DNA from: Hippasteria phrygiana
Taxonomy: Eukaryota; Echinodermata; Asteroidea; Valvatida; Goniasteridae
Reading direction: 5' to 3'
Length of the DNA: 64,000 nucleotides
NCBI GenBank assembly: GCA_037893225.1
Contig: JAZGUH010000261.1
Coordinates: 1-64,000 of the forward strand
This document shows, one piece after another, positions 40,473 through 54,162 of the stretch. A program made the position numbers and the translations under genes. Each line of letters begins with the position of its first letter. Within the stretch, counting starts at the first letter, position 1. The notes beneath the pieces are model-generated. The model searched no databases. It saw nothing but the letters and a program-made list of their open reading frames with translations, and was not told where the DNA came from.

Positions 40473-43400
40473 ATGAAATATGAACCAAATTCAGTAATTT
40501 TGACATGTATGGATAGCTTAGATCTGGCGCTACATGTTGCAATTATCGGCGGCTTCTTAGAGTTAACACTTGTGGAGAAAATTCAAACCTCGCAATGTTT
40601 ATTTTCTTCCCGGCCACCATCTGTGAGCAGATTACCTTTTATTTATTGCTCCATGCCTGTCAAATTCCCTGGGGTATGGACTTGCTTTACTCATTCATAA
40701 TTGCATGAAATATCAACCAAATTCAGTAATTTTGACATGTATGGATAGCTTAGAGCTGGCGCTACATGTTGCAATTATCGGCGGCTTCTTAGAGTTAAAA
40801 CTTGTGGAGAAAATTCAAACCTCGCAATGTTTATTTTCTTCCCGGCCACCATCTGTGTGCAGATTACCTTTTATTTATTGCTCCATGCCTGTCAAATTCC
40901 CTGTGGTATATGGACTTGCTTTACTCATTCATAATTGCATGAAATATCAACCAAATTCAGTAATTTTGACATGTATGGATAGCTTAGATCTGGCGCTACA
41001 TGTTGCAATTATCGGCGGCTTCTTAGAGTTAACACTTGTGGAGAAAATTCAAACCTCGCAATGTTTATTTTCTTACCGGCCACCATCTGTGTGCAGATTA
41101 CCTTTTATTTATTGCTCCATGCCTGTCAAATTCCCTGGGGTATGGACTTGCTTTACTCATTCATAATTGCATGAAATATCAACCAAATTCAGTAATTTTG
41201 ACATGTATGGATAGCTTAGATCTGGCGCTACATGTTGCAATTATCGGCGGCTTCTTAGAGTTCAAACTTGTGGAGAAAATTCAAACCTCGCAATGTTTAT
41301 TTTCTTTCCGGCCAACATCTGTGTACATGTTACCGTCTATTTATTGCTCCATGCATGTCAAATTCCCTGGGGTATGGACTTGCTTTACTCATTCATAATT
41401 GCATGAAATATCAACCAAATTCAGTAATTTTGACATGTATGGATAGCTTAGAGCTGGCGCTACATGTTGCAATTATCGGCGGCTTCTTAGAGTTAAAACT
41501 TGTGGAGAAAATTCAAACCTCGCAATGTTTATTTTCTTCCCGGCCACCATCTGTGTGCAGATTACCTTTTATTTATTGCTCCATGCCTGTCAAATTCCCT
41601 GTGGTATGGACTTGCTTTACTCATTCATAATTGCATGAAATATCAACCAAATTCAGTAATTTTGACATGTATGGATAGCTTAGATCTGGCGCTACATGTT
41701 GCAATTATCGGCGGCTTCTTAGAGTTACAACTTGTGGAGAAAATTCAAACCTCGCAATGTTTATTTTCTTTCCGGCCACCATCTGTGTGCATATTACCTT
41801 TTATTTATTGCTCCATGCCTGTCAAATTCCCTGGGGTATGGACTTGCTTTACTCATTCATAATTGCATGAAATATCAACCAAATTCAGTAATTTTGACAT
41901 ATATGGATAGCTTAGATCTGGCGCTACATGTTGCAATTATCGGCGGCTTCTTAGATTTAACACTTGTGGAGAAAATTCAAACCTCGCAATGTTTATTTTC
42001 TTTCCGGCCACCATCTGTGTCCATATTACCTTTTATTTATTGCTCCTTGCCTGTCAAATTCCCTGGGGTATGGACTTGCTTTACTCATTCATAATTGCAT
42101 GAAATGTCAACCAAATTCAGTAATTTTGACATGTATGGATAGCTTAGATCTGGCGCTACATGTTGCAATTATCGGCGGCTTCTTAGAGTTAAAACTTGTG
42201 GAGAAAATTCAAACCTCGCAATATTTATTTTCTTTCCGGCCAACATCTGTGTACATGTTACCGTCTATTTATTGCTCCATGCCTGTCAAATTCCCTGGGG
42301 TATGGACTTGCTTTACTCATTCATAATTGCATGAAATATCAACCAAATTCAGTAATTTTGACATGTATGGATAGCTTAGATCTGGCGCTACATGTTGCAA
42401 TTATCGGCGGCTTCTTAGAGTTAAAACCTGTGGAGAAAATTCAAACCTCGGAATGTTTATTTTCTTTCCGGCCAACATCTGTGTACATGTTACCGTCTAT
42501 TTATTGCTCCATGCCTGTCAAATTCCCTGGGGTATGGACTTGCTTTACTCATTCATAATTGCATGAAATATCAACCAAATTCAGTAATTTTGACATGTAT
42601 GGATAGCTTAGATCTGGCGCTACATGTTGCAATTATCGGCGGCTTCTTAGAGTTAACACTTGTGGAGAAAATTCAAACCTCGCAATGTTTATTTTCTTTC
42701 CGGCCACCATCTGTGTGCATATTACCTTTTATTTATTGCTCCATGCCTGTCAAATTCCCTGGGGTATGGACTTGCTTTACTCATTCATAATTGCATGAAA
42801 TATCAACCAAATTCAGTAATTTTGACATGTATGGATAGCTTAGATCTGGCGCTACATGTTGCAATTATCGGCGGCTTCTTAGAGTTAAAACTTGTGGAGA
42901 AAATTCAAACCTCGCAATATTTACTTTCTTTCCGGCCAACATCTGTGTACATGTTACCGTCTATTTATTGCTCCATGCCTGTCAAATTCCCTGGGGTATG
43001 GACTTGCTTTACTCATTTATAATTGCATGAAATATCAACCAAATTCAGTAATGTTGACATGTATGGATAGCTTAGATCTGGCGCTACATGTTGCAATTAT
43101 CGGCGGCTTCTTAGAGTTAAAACTTGTGGAGAAAATTCAAACCTCGCAATATTTACTTTCTTTCCGGCCAACATCTGTGTACATGTTACCGTCTATTTAT
43201 TGCTCCATGCCTGTCAAATTCCCTGGGGTATGGACTTGCTTTACTCATTCATAATTGCATGAAATATCAACCAAATTCAGTAATTTTGACATGTATGGAT
43301 AGCTTAGATCTGGCGCTACATGTTGCAATTATCGGCGGCTTCTTAGAGTTAAAACTTGTGGAGAAAATTCAAACCTCGCAATGTTTACTTTCTTTCCTGC

Positions 43401-43722
43401 CAACATCTGTGTACATGTTACCGTCTATTTATTGCTCCATGCATGTCAAATTCCCTGGGGTATGGACTTGCTTTACTCATTTATAATTGCATGAAATATC
43501 TACCAAATTCAGTAATTTTGACATGTATGGATAGCTTAGATCTGGCGCTACATGTTGCAATTATCGGCGGCTTCTTAGAGTTAAAACCTGTGGAGAAAAT
43601 TCAAACCTCGGAATGTTTATTTTCTTTCCGGCCAACATCTGTGTACATGTTACCGTCTATTTATTGCTCCATGCCTGTCAAATTCCCTGGGGTATGGACT
43701 TGCTTTACTCATTCATAATTGC
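40473..43722. repeat. Domain III HOR copy 1, 14 monomers (3250 bp)
   Basis: The order is A B3 C D2 B3 K2 L M G3 N O O1 F G3. The opening A shares gaacc (G10) with the A at 27017. The B3 at 40705 carries the only indel of the clean array. The K2-L-M stretch occupies the place taken by Q-D2 in the next two copies. The L at 41867 has private changes (acatat for acatgt; tccata for tgcata). Confidence 0.87.
40705..40938. repeat. Only length-variant monomer: 234 bp with an extra TA
   Basis: This B3 monomer reads gtggtatatgg near 40903-40912, where every other B3 reads gtggtatgg. The extra TA sits at 40907-40910 (exact pair ambiguous). It lengthens the monomer to 234 bp, a multiple of 3, so two neighbouring 75-codon stretches merge into one 153-codon open frame at 40705-41166. 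That frame is a by-product, not a gene. All monomer starts downstream are shifted by 2. Confidence 0.93.
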
Positions 43723-46700
43723 ATGAAATATCAACCAAATTCAGTAATTTTGACATGTATGGATAGCTTAGATCTGGCGCTACATGTTGCAATTATCGGC
43801 GGCTTCTTAGAGTTAACACTTGTGGAGAAAATTCAAACCTCGCAATGTTTATTTTCTTCCCGGCCACCATCTGTGAGCAGATTACCTTTTATTTATTGCT
43901 CCATGCCTGTCAAATTCCCTGGGGTATGGACTTGCTTTACTCATTCATAATTGCATGAAATATCAACCAAATTCAGTAATTTTGACATGTATGGATAGCT
44001 TAGAGCTGGCGCTACATGTTGCAATTATCGGCGGCTTCTTAGAGTTAAAACTTGTGGAGAAAATTCAAACCTCGCAATGTTTATTTTCTTCCCGGCCACC
44101 ATCTGTGTGCAGATTACCTTTTATTTATTGCTCCATGCCTGTCAAATTCCCTGTGGTATGGACTTGCTTTACTCATTCATAATTGCATGAAATATCAACC
44201 AAATTCAGTAATTTTGACATGTATGGATAGCTTAGATCTGGCGCTACATGTTGCAATTATCGGCGGCTTCTTAGAGTTAACACTTGTGGAGAAAATTCAA
44301 ACCTCGCAATGTTTATTTTCTTCCCGGCCACCATCTGTGTGCAGATTACCTTTTATTTATTGCTCCATGCCTGTCAAATTCCCTGGGGTATGGACTTGCT
44401 TTACTCATTCATAATTGCATGAAATATCAACCAAATTCAGTAATTTTGACATGTATGGATAGCTTAGATCTGGCGCTACATGTTGCAATTATCGGCGGCT
44501 TCTTAGAGTTCAAACTTGTGGAGAAAATTCAAACCTCGCAATGTTTATTTTCTTTCCGGCCAACATCTGTGTACATGTTACCGTCTATTTATTGCTCCAT
44601 GCATGTCAAATTCCCTGGGGTATGGACTTGCTTTACTCATTCATAATTGCATGAAATATCAACCAAATTCAGTAATTTTGACATGTATGGATAGCTTAGA
44701 GCTGGCGCTACATGTTGCAATTATCGGCGGCTTCTTAGAGTTAAAACTTGTGGAGAAAATTCAAACCTCGCAATGTTTATTTTCTTCCCGGCCACCATCT
44801 GTGTGCAGATTACCTTTTATTTATTGCTCCATGCCTGTCAAATTCCCTGTGGTATGGACTTGCTTTACTCATTCATAATTGCATGAAATATCAACCAAAT
44901 TCAGTAATTTTGACATGTATGGATAGCTTAGATCTGGCGCTACATGTTGCAATTATCGGCGGCTTCTTAGAGTTAACACTTGTGGAGAAAATTCAAACCT
45001 CGCAATGTTTATTTTCTTTCCGGCCAACATCTGTGTGCATATTACCTTCTATTTATTGCTTCATGCCTGTCAAATTCCCTGGGGTATGGACTTGCTTTAC
45101 TCATTCATAATTGCATGAAATATCAACCAAATTCAGTAATTTTGACATGTATGGATAGCTTAGATCTGGCGCTACATGTTGCAATTATCGGCGGCTTCTT
45201 AGAGTTCAAACTTGTGGAGAAAATTCAAACCTCGCAATGTTTATTTTCTTTCCGGCCAACATCTGTGTACATGTTACCGTCTATTTATTGCTCCATGCAT
45301 GTCAAATTCCCTGGGGTATGGACTTGCTTTACTCATTCATAATTGCATGAAATATCAACCAAATTCAGTAATTTTGACATGTATGGATAGCTTAGATCTG
45401 GCGCTACATGTTGCAATTATCGGCGGCTTCTTAGAGTTAAAACCTGTGGAGAAAATTCAAACCTCGGAATGTTTATTTTCTTTCCGGCCAACATCTGTGT
45501 ACATGTTACCGTCTATTTATTGCTCCATGCCTGTCAAATTCCCTGGGGTATGGACTTGCTTTACTCATTCATAATTGCATGAAATATCAACCAAATTCAG
45601 TAATTTTGACATGTATGGATAGCTTAGATCTGGCGCTACATGTTGCAATTATCGGCGGCTTCTTAGAGTTAACACTTGTGGAGAAAATTCAAACCTCGCA
45701 ATGTTTATTTTCTTTCCGGCCACCATCTGTGTGCATATTACCTTTTATTTATTGCTCCATGCCTGTCAAATTCCCTGGGGTATGGACTTGCTTTACTCAT
45801 TCATAATTGCATGAAATATCAACCAAATTCAGTAATTTTGACATGTATGGATAGCTTAGATCTGGCGCTACATGTTGCAATTATCGGCGGCTTCTTAGAG
45901 TTAAAACTTGTGGAGAAAATTCAAACCTCGCAATATTTACTTTCTTTCCGGCCAACATCTGTGTACATGTTACCGTCTATTTATTGCTCCATGCCTGTCA
46001 AATTCCCTGGGGTATGGACTTGCTTTACTCATTTATAATTGCATGAAATATCAACCAAATTCAGTAATGTTGACATGTATGGATAGCTTAGATCTGGCGC
46101 TACATGTTGCAATTATCGGCGGCTTCTTAGAGTTAAAACTTGTGGAGAAAATTCAAACCTCGCAATATTTACTTTCTTTCCGGCCAACATCTGTGTACAT
46201 GTTACCGTCTATTTATTGCTCCATGCCTGTCAAATTCCCTGGGGTATGGACTTGCTTTACTCATTCATAATTGCATGAAATATCAACCAAATTCAGTAAT
46301 TTTGACATGTATGGATAGCTTAGATCTGGCGCTACATGTTGCAATTATCGGCGGCTTCTTAGAGTTAAAACTTGTGGAGAAAATTCAAACCTCGCAATGT
46401 TTACTTTCTTTCCTGCCAACATCTGTGTACATGTTACCGTCTATTTATTGCTCCATGCATGTCAAATTCCCTGGGGTATGGACTTGCTTTACTCATTTAT
46501 AATTGCATGAAATATCTACCAAATTCAGTAATTTTGACATGTATGGATAGCTTAGATCTGGCGCTACATGTTGCAATTATCGGCGGCTTCTTAGAGTTAA
46601 AACCTGTGGAGAAAATTCAAACCTCGGAATGTTTATTTTCTTTCCGGCCAACATCTGTGTACATGTTACCGTCTATTTATTGCTCCATGCCTGTCAAATT

Positions 46701-46738
46701 CCCTGGGGTATGGACTTGCTTTACTCATTCATAATTGC
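43723..46738. repeat. Domain III HOR copy 2, 13 monomers (3016 bp)
   Basis: The order is A B3 C D2 B3 Q D2 G3 N O O1 F G3. Q (44883) is a mosaic: C95 on the left, T137 and A145, then T158 of the K/N type with C167 of the Y block, and a private T179 (attgcttcatg). The O at 45811 has T224, otherwise a mark of F. The same T224 is in the O at 42795. Confidence 0.88.
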
Positions 46739-48362
46739 ATGAAATATCAACCAAATTCAGTAATTTTGACATGTATGGATAGCTTAGATCTGGCGCTACA
46801 TGTTGCAATTATCGGCGGCTTCTTAGAGTTAACACTTGTGGAGAAAATTCAAACCTCGCAATGTTTATTTTCTTCCCGGCCACCATCTGTGAGCAGATTA
46901 CCTTTTATTTATTGCTCCATGCCTGTCAAATTCCCTGGGGTATGGACTTGCTTTACTCATTCATAATTGCATGAAATATCAACCAAATTCAGTAATTTTG
47001 ACATGTATGGATAGCTTAGAGCTGGCGCTACATGTTGCAATTATCGGCGGCTTCTTAGAGTTAAAACTTGTGGAGAAAATTCAAACCTCGCAATGTTTAT
47101 TTTCTTCCCGGCCACCATCTGTGTGCAGATTACCTTTTATTTATTGCTCCATGCCTGTCAAATTCCCTGTGGTATGGACTTGCTTTACTCATTCATAATT
47201 GCATGAAATATCAACCAAATTCAGTAATTTTGACATGTATGGATAGCTTAGATCTGGCGCTACATGTTGCAATTATCGGCGGCTTCTTAGAGTTAACACT
47301 TGTGGAGAAAATTCAAACCTCGCAATGTTTATTTTCTTCCCGGCCACCATCTGTGTGCAGATTACCTTTTATTTATTGCTCCATGCCTGTCAAATTCCCT
47401 GGGGTATGGACTTGCTTTACTCATTCATAATTGCATGAAATATCAACCAAATTCAGTAATTTTGACATGTATGGATAGCTTAGATCTGGCGCTACATGTT
47501 GCAATTATCGGCGGCTTCTTAGAGTTCAAACTTGTGGAGAAAATTCAAACCTCGCAATGTTTATTTTCTTTCCGGCCAACATCTGTGTACATGTTACCGT
47601 CTATTTATTGCTCCATGCATGTCAAATTCCCTGGGGTATGGACTTGCTTTACTCATTCATAATTGCATGAAATATCAACCAAATTCAGTAATTTTGACAT
47701 GTATGGATAGCTTAGAGCTGGCGCTACATGTTGCAATTATCGGCGGCTTCTTAGAGTTAAAACTTGTGGAGAAAATTCAAACCTCGCAATGTTTATTTTC
47801 TTCCCGGCCACCATCTGTGTGCAGATTACCTTTTATTTATTGCTCCATGCCTGTCAAATTCCCTGTGGTATGGACTTGCTTTACTCATTCATAATTGCAT
47901 GAAATATCAACCAAATTCAGTAATTTTGACATGTATGGATAGCTTAGATCTGGCGCTACATGTTGCAATTATCGGCGGCTTCTTAGAGTTAACACTTGTG
48001 GAGAAAATTCAAACCTCGCAATGTTTATTTTCTTTCCGGCCAACATCTGTGTGCATATTACCTTCTATTTATTGCTTCATGCCTGTCAAATTCCCTGGGG
48101 TATGGACTTGCTTTACTCATTCATAATTGCATGAAATATCAACCAAATTCAGTAATTTTGACATGTATGGATAGCTTAGATCTGGCGCTACATGTTGCAA
48201 TTATCGGCGGCTTCTTAGAGTTCAAACTTGTGGAGAAAATTCAAACCTCGCAATGTTTATTTTCTTTCCGGCCAACATCTGTGTACATGTTACCGTCTAT
48301 TTATTGCTCCATGCATGTCAAATTCCCTGGGGTATGGACTTGCTTTACTCATTCATAATTGC
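46739..48362. repeat. Domain III HOR copy 3, truncated to 7 monomers (1624 bp)
   Basis: The order is A B3 C D2 B3 Q D2, matching 43723-45346, including the private T179 in Q (47899). The unit then stops and A (48363) starts a different order. G3 N O O1 F G3 is missing here; F G3 A B3 C reappears at 61355-62514. Confidence 0.88.
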
Positions 48363-50218
48363 ATGAAATATCAACCAAATTCAGTAATTTTGACATGTAT
48401 GGATAGCTTAGATCTGGCGCTACATGTTGCAATTATCGGCGGCTTCTTAGAGTTAACACTTGTGGAGAAAATTCAAACCTCGCAATGTTTATTTTCTTCC
48501 CGGCCACCATCTGTGAGCAGATTACCTTTTATTTATTGCTCCATGCCTGTCAAATTCCCTGGGGTATGGACTTGCTTTACTCATTCATAATTGCATGAAA
48601 TATCAACCAAATTCAGTAATTTTGACATGTATGGATAGCTTAGATCTGGCGCTACATGTTGCAATTATCGGCGGCTTCTTAGAGTTAAAACCTGTGGAGA
48701 AAATTCAAACCTCGCAATGTTTACTTTCTTTCCTGCCAACATCTGTGTACATGTTACCGTCTATTTATTGCTCCATGCATGTCAAATTCCCTGGGGTATG
48801 GACTTGCTTTACTCATTTATAATTGCATGAAATATCAACCAAATTCAGTAATTTTGACATGTATGGATAGCTTAGAGCTGGCGCTACATGTTGCAATTAT
48901 CGGCGGCTTCTTAGAGTTAAAACTTGTGGAGAAAATTCAAACCTCGCAATATTTACTTTCTTTCCGGCCAACATCTGTGTACATGTTACCGTCTATTTAT
49001 TGCTCCATGCCTGTCAAATTCCCTGGGGTATGGACTTGCTTTACTCATTCATAATTGCATGAAATATCAACCAAATTCAGTAATTTTGACATGTATGGAT
49101 AGCTTAGATCTGGCGCTACATGTTGCAATTATCGGCGGCTTCTTAGAGTTACAACTTGTGGAGAAAATTCAAACCTCGCAATGTTTATTTTCTTTCCGGC
49201 CACCATCTGTGTACATGTTACCGTCTATTTATTGCTCCATGCCTGTCAAATTCCCTGGGGTATGGACTTGCTTTACTCATTCATAATTGCATGAAATATC
49301 AACCAAATTCAGTAATTTTGACATGTATGGATAGCTTAGATCTGGCGCTACATGTTGCAATTATCGGCGGCTTCTTAGAGTTCAAACTTGTGGAGAAAAT
49401 TCAAACCTCGCAATGTTTATTTTCTTTCCGGCCAACATCTGTGTACATGTTACCGTCTATTTATTGCTCCATGCATGTCAAATTCCCTGGGGTATGGACT
49501 TGCTTTACTCATTCATAATTGCATGAAATATCAACCAAATTCAGTAATTTTGACATGTATGGATAGCTTAGAGCTGGCGCTACATGTTGCAATTATCGGC
49601 GGCTTCTTAGAGTTAAAACTTGTGGAGAAAATTCAAACCTCGCAATGTTTATTTTCTTCCCGGCCACCATCTGTGTGCAGATTACCTTTTATTTATTGCT
49701 CCATGCCTGTCAAATTCCCTGTGGTATGGACTTGCTTTACTCATTCATAATTGCATGAAATATCAACCAAATTCAGTAATTTTGACATGTATGGATAGCT
49801 TAGATCTGGCGCTACATGTTGCAATTATCGGCGGCTTCTTAGAGTTAACACTTGTGGAGAAAATTCAAACCTCGCAATGTTTATTTTCTTCCCGGCCACC
49901 ATCTGTGTACATGTTACCGTCTATTTATTGCTCCATGCCTGTCAAATTCCCTGGGGTATGGACTTGCTTTACTCATTCATAATTGCATGAAATATCAACC
50001 AAATTCAGTAATTTTGACATGTATGGATAGCTTAGATCTGGCGCTACATGTTGCAATTATCGGCGGCTTCTTAGAGTTACAACTTGTGGAGAAAATTCAA
50101 ACCTCGCAATGTTTATTTTCTTTCCGGCCACCATCTGTGTACATGTTACCGTCTATTTATTGCTCCATGCCTGTCAAATTCCCTGGGGTATGGACTTGCT
50201 TTACTCATTCATAATTGC
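48363..50218. repeat. Junction between domains III and IV (8 monomers)
   Basis: The order is A GF J R D2 B3 (C/R) R. GF (48595) has the C98 of G on its left and the C130, T140 and T224 of F on its right. The monomer at 49755 has C95 and C137 of C, then the Y block of R. This is the first appearance of R (49059), which joins the left of K2 to a Y-block right part. Confidence 0.83.
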
Positions 50219-52306
50219 ATGAAATATCAACCAAATTCAGTAATTTTGACATGTATGGATAGCTTAGATCTGGCGCTACATGTTGCAATTATCGGCGGCT
50301 TCTTAGAGTTAACACTTGTGGAGAAAATTCAAACCTCGCAATGTTTATTTTCTTCCCGGCCACCATCTGTGAGCAGATTACCTTTTATTTATTGCTCCAT
50401 GCCTGTCAAATTCCCTGGGGTATGGACTTGCTTTACTCATTCATAATTGCATGAAATATCAACCAAATTCAGTAATTTTGACATGTATGGATAGCTTAGA
50501 GCTGGCGCTACATGTTGCAATTATCGGCGGCTTCTTAGAGTTAAAACTTGTGGAGAAAATTCAAACCTCGCAATGTTTATTTTCTTCCCGGCCACCTTCT
50601 GTTTGCAGATTACCTTTTATTTATTGCTCCATGCCTGTCAAATTCCCTGTGGTATGGACTTGCTTTACTCATTCATAATTGCATGAAATATCAACCTAAT
50701 TCAGTAATTTTGACATGTATGGATAGCTTAGATCTGGCGCTACATGTTGCAATTATCGGCGGCTTCTTAGAGTTAACACTTGTGGAGAAAATTCAAACCT
50801 CGCAATGTTTATTTTCTTCCCGGCCACCATCTGTGTGCAGATTACCTTTTATTTATTGCTCCATGCCTGTCAAATTCCCTGGGGTATGGACTTGCTTTAC
50901 TCATTCATAATTGCATGAAATATCAACCAAATTCAGTAATTTTGACATGTATGGATAGCTTAGAGCTGGCGCTACATGTTGCAATTATCGGCGGCTTCTT
51001 AGAGTTAAAACTTGTGGAGAAAATTCAAACCTCGCAATGTTTATTTTCTTCCCGGCCACCATCTGTGTGCAGATTACCTTTTATTTATTGCTCCATGCCT
51101 GTCAAATTCCCTGTGGTATGGACTTGCTTTACTCATTCATAATTGCATGAAATATCAACCAAATTCAGTAATTTTGACATGTATGGATAGCTTAGATCTG
51201 GCGCTACATGTTGCAATTATCGGCGGCTTCTTAGAGTTAACACTTGTGGAGAAAATTCAAACCTCGCAATGTTTATTTTCTTCCCGGCCACCATCTGTGT
51301 GCAGATTACCTTTTATTTATTGCTCCATGCCTGTCAAATTCCCTGGGGTATGGACTTGCTTTACTCATTCATAATTGCATGAAATATCAACCAAATTCAG
51401 TAATTTTGACATGTATGGATAGCTTAGATCTGGCGCTACATGTTGCAATTATCGGCGGCTTCTTAGAGTTCAAACTTGTGGAGAAAATTCAAACCTCGCA
51501 ATGTTTATTTTCTTTCCGGCCAACATCTGTGTACATGTTACCGTCTATTTATTGCTCCATGCATGTCAAATTCCCTGGGGTATGGACTTGCTTTACTCAT
51601 TCATAATTGCATGAAATATCAACCAAATTCAGTAATTTTGACATGTATGGATAGCTTAGATCTGGCGCTACATGTTGCAATTATCGGCGGCTTCTTAGAG
51701 TTAACACTTGTGGAGAAAATTCAAACCTCGCAATGTTTACTTTCTTTCCTGCCAACATATGTGTACATGTTACCGTCTATTTATTGCTCCATGCATGTCA
51801 AATTCCCTGGGGTATGGACTTGCTTTACTCATTTATAATTGCATGAAATATCAACCAAATTCAGTAATTTTGACATGTATGGATAGCTTAGAGCTGGCGC
51901 TACATGTTGCAATTATCGGCGGCTTCTTAGAGTTAAAACTTGTGGAGAAAATTCAAACCTCGCAATATTTACTTTCTTTCCGGCCAACATCTGTGTACAT
52001 GTTACCGTCTATTTATTGCTCCATGCCTGTCAAATTCCCTGGGGTATGGACTTGCTTTACTCATTCATAATTGCATGAAATATCAACCAAATTCAGTAAT
52101 TTTGACATGTATGGATAGCTTAGATCTGGCGCTACATGTTGCAATTATCGGCGGCTTCTTAGAGTTACAACTTGTGGAGAAAATTCAAACCTCGCAATGT
52201 TTATTTTCTTTCCGGCCACCATCTGTGTACATGTTACCGTCTATTTATTGCTCCATGCCTGTCAAATTCCCTGGGGTATGGACTTGCTTTACTCATTCAT
52301 AATTGC
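50219..52306. repeat. Domain IV HOR copy 1, 9 monomers (2088 bp)
   Basis: The order is A B3 C B3 C D2 FT J R. The first B3 (50451) carries a linked pair of private changes, ccttctgttt for ccatctgtgt, which marks the start of each domain IV unit. The FT at 51611 has a private acatat for acatct. The C at 50683 has a private caacctaat. Confidence 0.88.
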
Positions 52307-54162
52307 ATGAAATATCAACCAAATTCAGTAATTTTGACATGTATGGATAGCTTAGATCTGGCGCTACATGTTGCAATTATCGGCGGCTTCTTAGAGTTAA
52401 CACTTGTGGAGAAAATTCAAACCTCGCAATGTTTATTTTCTTCCCGGCCACCATCTGTGAGCAGATTACCTTTTATTTATTGCTCCATGCCTGTCAAATT
52501 CCCTGGGGTATGGACTTGCTTTACTCATTCATAATTGCATGAAATATCAACCAAATTCAGTAATTTTGACATGTATGGATAGCTTAGAGCTGGCGCTACA
52601 TGTTGCAATTATCGGCGGCTTCTTAGAGTTAAAACTTGTGGAGAAAATTCAAACCTCGCAATGTTTATTTTCTTCCCGGCCACCTTCTGTTTGCAGATTA
52701 CCTTTTATTTATTGCTCCATGCCTGTCAAATTCCCTGTGGTATGGACTTGCTTTACTCATTCATAATTGCATGAAATATCAACCAAATTCAGTAATTTTG
52801 ACATGTATGGATAGCTTAGATCTGGCGCTACATGTTGCAATTATCGGCGGCTTCTTAGAGTTAACACTTGTGGAGAAAATTCAAACCTCGCAATGTTTAT
52901 TTTCTTCCCGGCCACCATCTGTGTGCAGATTACCTTTTATTTATTGCTCCATGCCTGTCAAATTCCCTGGGGTATGGACTTGCTTTACTCATTCATAATT
53001 GCATGAAATATCAACCAAATTCAGTAATTTTGACATGTATGGATAGCTTAGATCTGGCGCTACATGTTGCAATTATCGGCGGCTTCTTAGAGTTAACACT
53101 TGTGGAGAAAATTCAAACCTCGCAATGTTTATTTTCTTCCCGGCCACCATCTGTGTGCAGATTACCTTTTATTTATTGCTCCATGCCTGTCAAATTCCCT
53201 GGGGTATGGACTTGCTTTACTCATTCATAATTGCATGAAATATCAACCAAATTCAGTAATTTTGACATGTATGGATAGCTTAGATCTGGCGCTACATGTT
53301 GCAATTATCGGCGGCTTCTTAGAGTTCAAACTTGTGGAGAAAATTCAAACCTCGCAATGTTTATTTTCTTTCCGGCCAACATCTGTGTACATGTTACCGT
53401 CTATTTATTGCTCCATGCATGTCAAATTCCCTGGGGTATGGACTTGCTTTACTCATTCATAATTGCATGAAATATCAACCAAATTCAGTAATTTTGACAT
53501 GTATGGATAGCTTAGATCTGGCGCTACATGTTGCAATTATCGGCGGCTTCTTAGAGTTAACACTTGTGGAGAAAATTCAAACCTCGCAATGTTTACTTTC
53601 TTTCCTGCCAACATCTGTGTACATGTTACCGTCTATTTATTGCTCCATGCATGTCAAATTCCCTGGGGTATGGACTTGCTTTACTCATTTATAATTGCAT
53701 GAAATATCAACCAAATTCAGTAATTTTGACATGTATGGATAGCTTAGAGCTGGCGCTACATGTTGCAATTATCGGCGGCTTCTTAGAGTTAAAACTTGTG
53801 GAGAAAATTCAAACCTCGCAATATTTACTTTCTTTCCGGCCAACATCTGTGTACATGTTACCGTCTATTTATTGCTCCATGCCTGTCAAATTCCCTGGGG
53901 TATGGACTTGCTTTACTCATTCATAATTGCATGAAATATCAACCAAATTCAGTAATTTTGACATGTATGGATAGCTTAGATCTGGCGCTACATGTTGCAA
54001 TTATCGGCGGCTTCTTAGAGTTACAACTTGTGGAGAAAATTCAAACCTCGCAATGTTTATTTTCTTTCCGGCCACCATCTGTGTACATGTTACCGTCTAT
54101 TTATTGCTCCATGCCTGTCAAATTCCCTGGGGTATGGACTTGCTTTACTCATTCATAATTGC
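52307..54162. repeat. Domain IV HOR copy 2, 8 monomers (second B3 lost)
   Basis: The order is A B3 C C D2 FT J R. The marked B3 (52539) is present, but the second B3 is missing, leaving two adjacent C monomers (52771 and 53003). Confidence 0.88.

Noticed and set aside
40705..41166. 153-codon open frame as a possible gene
   Set aside because: It is two ordinary monomers put in one frame by the extra TA. No sign of coding constraint.
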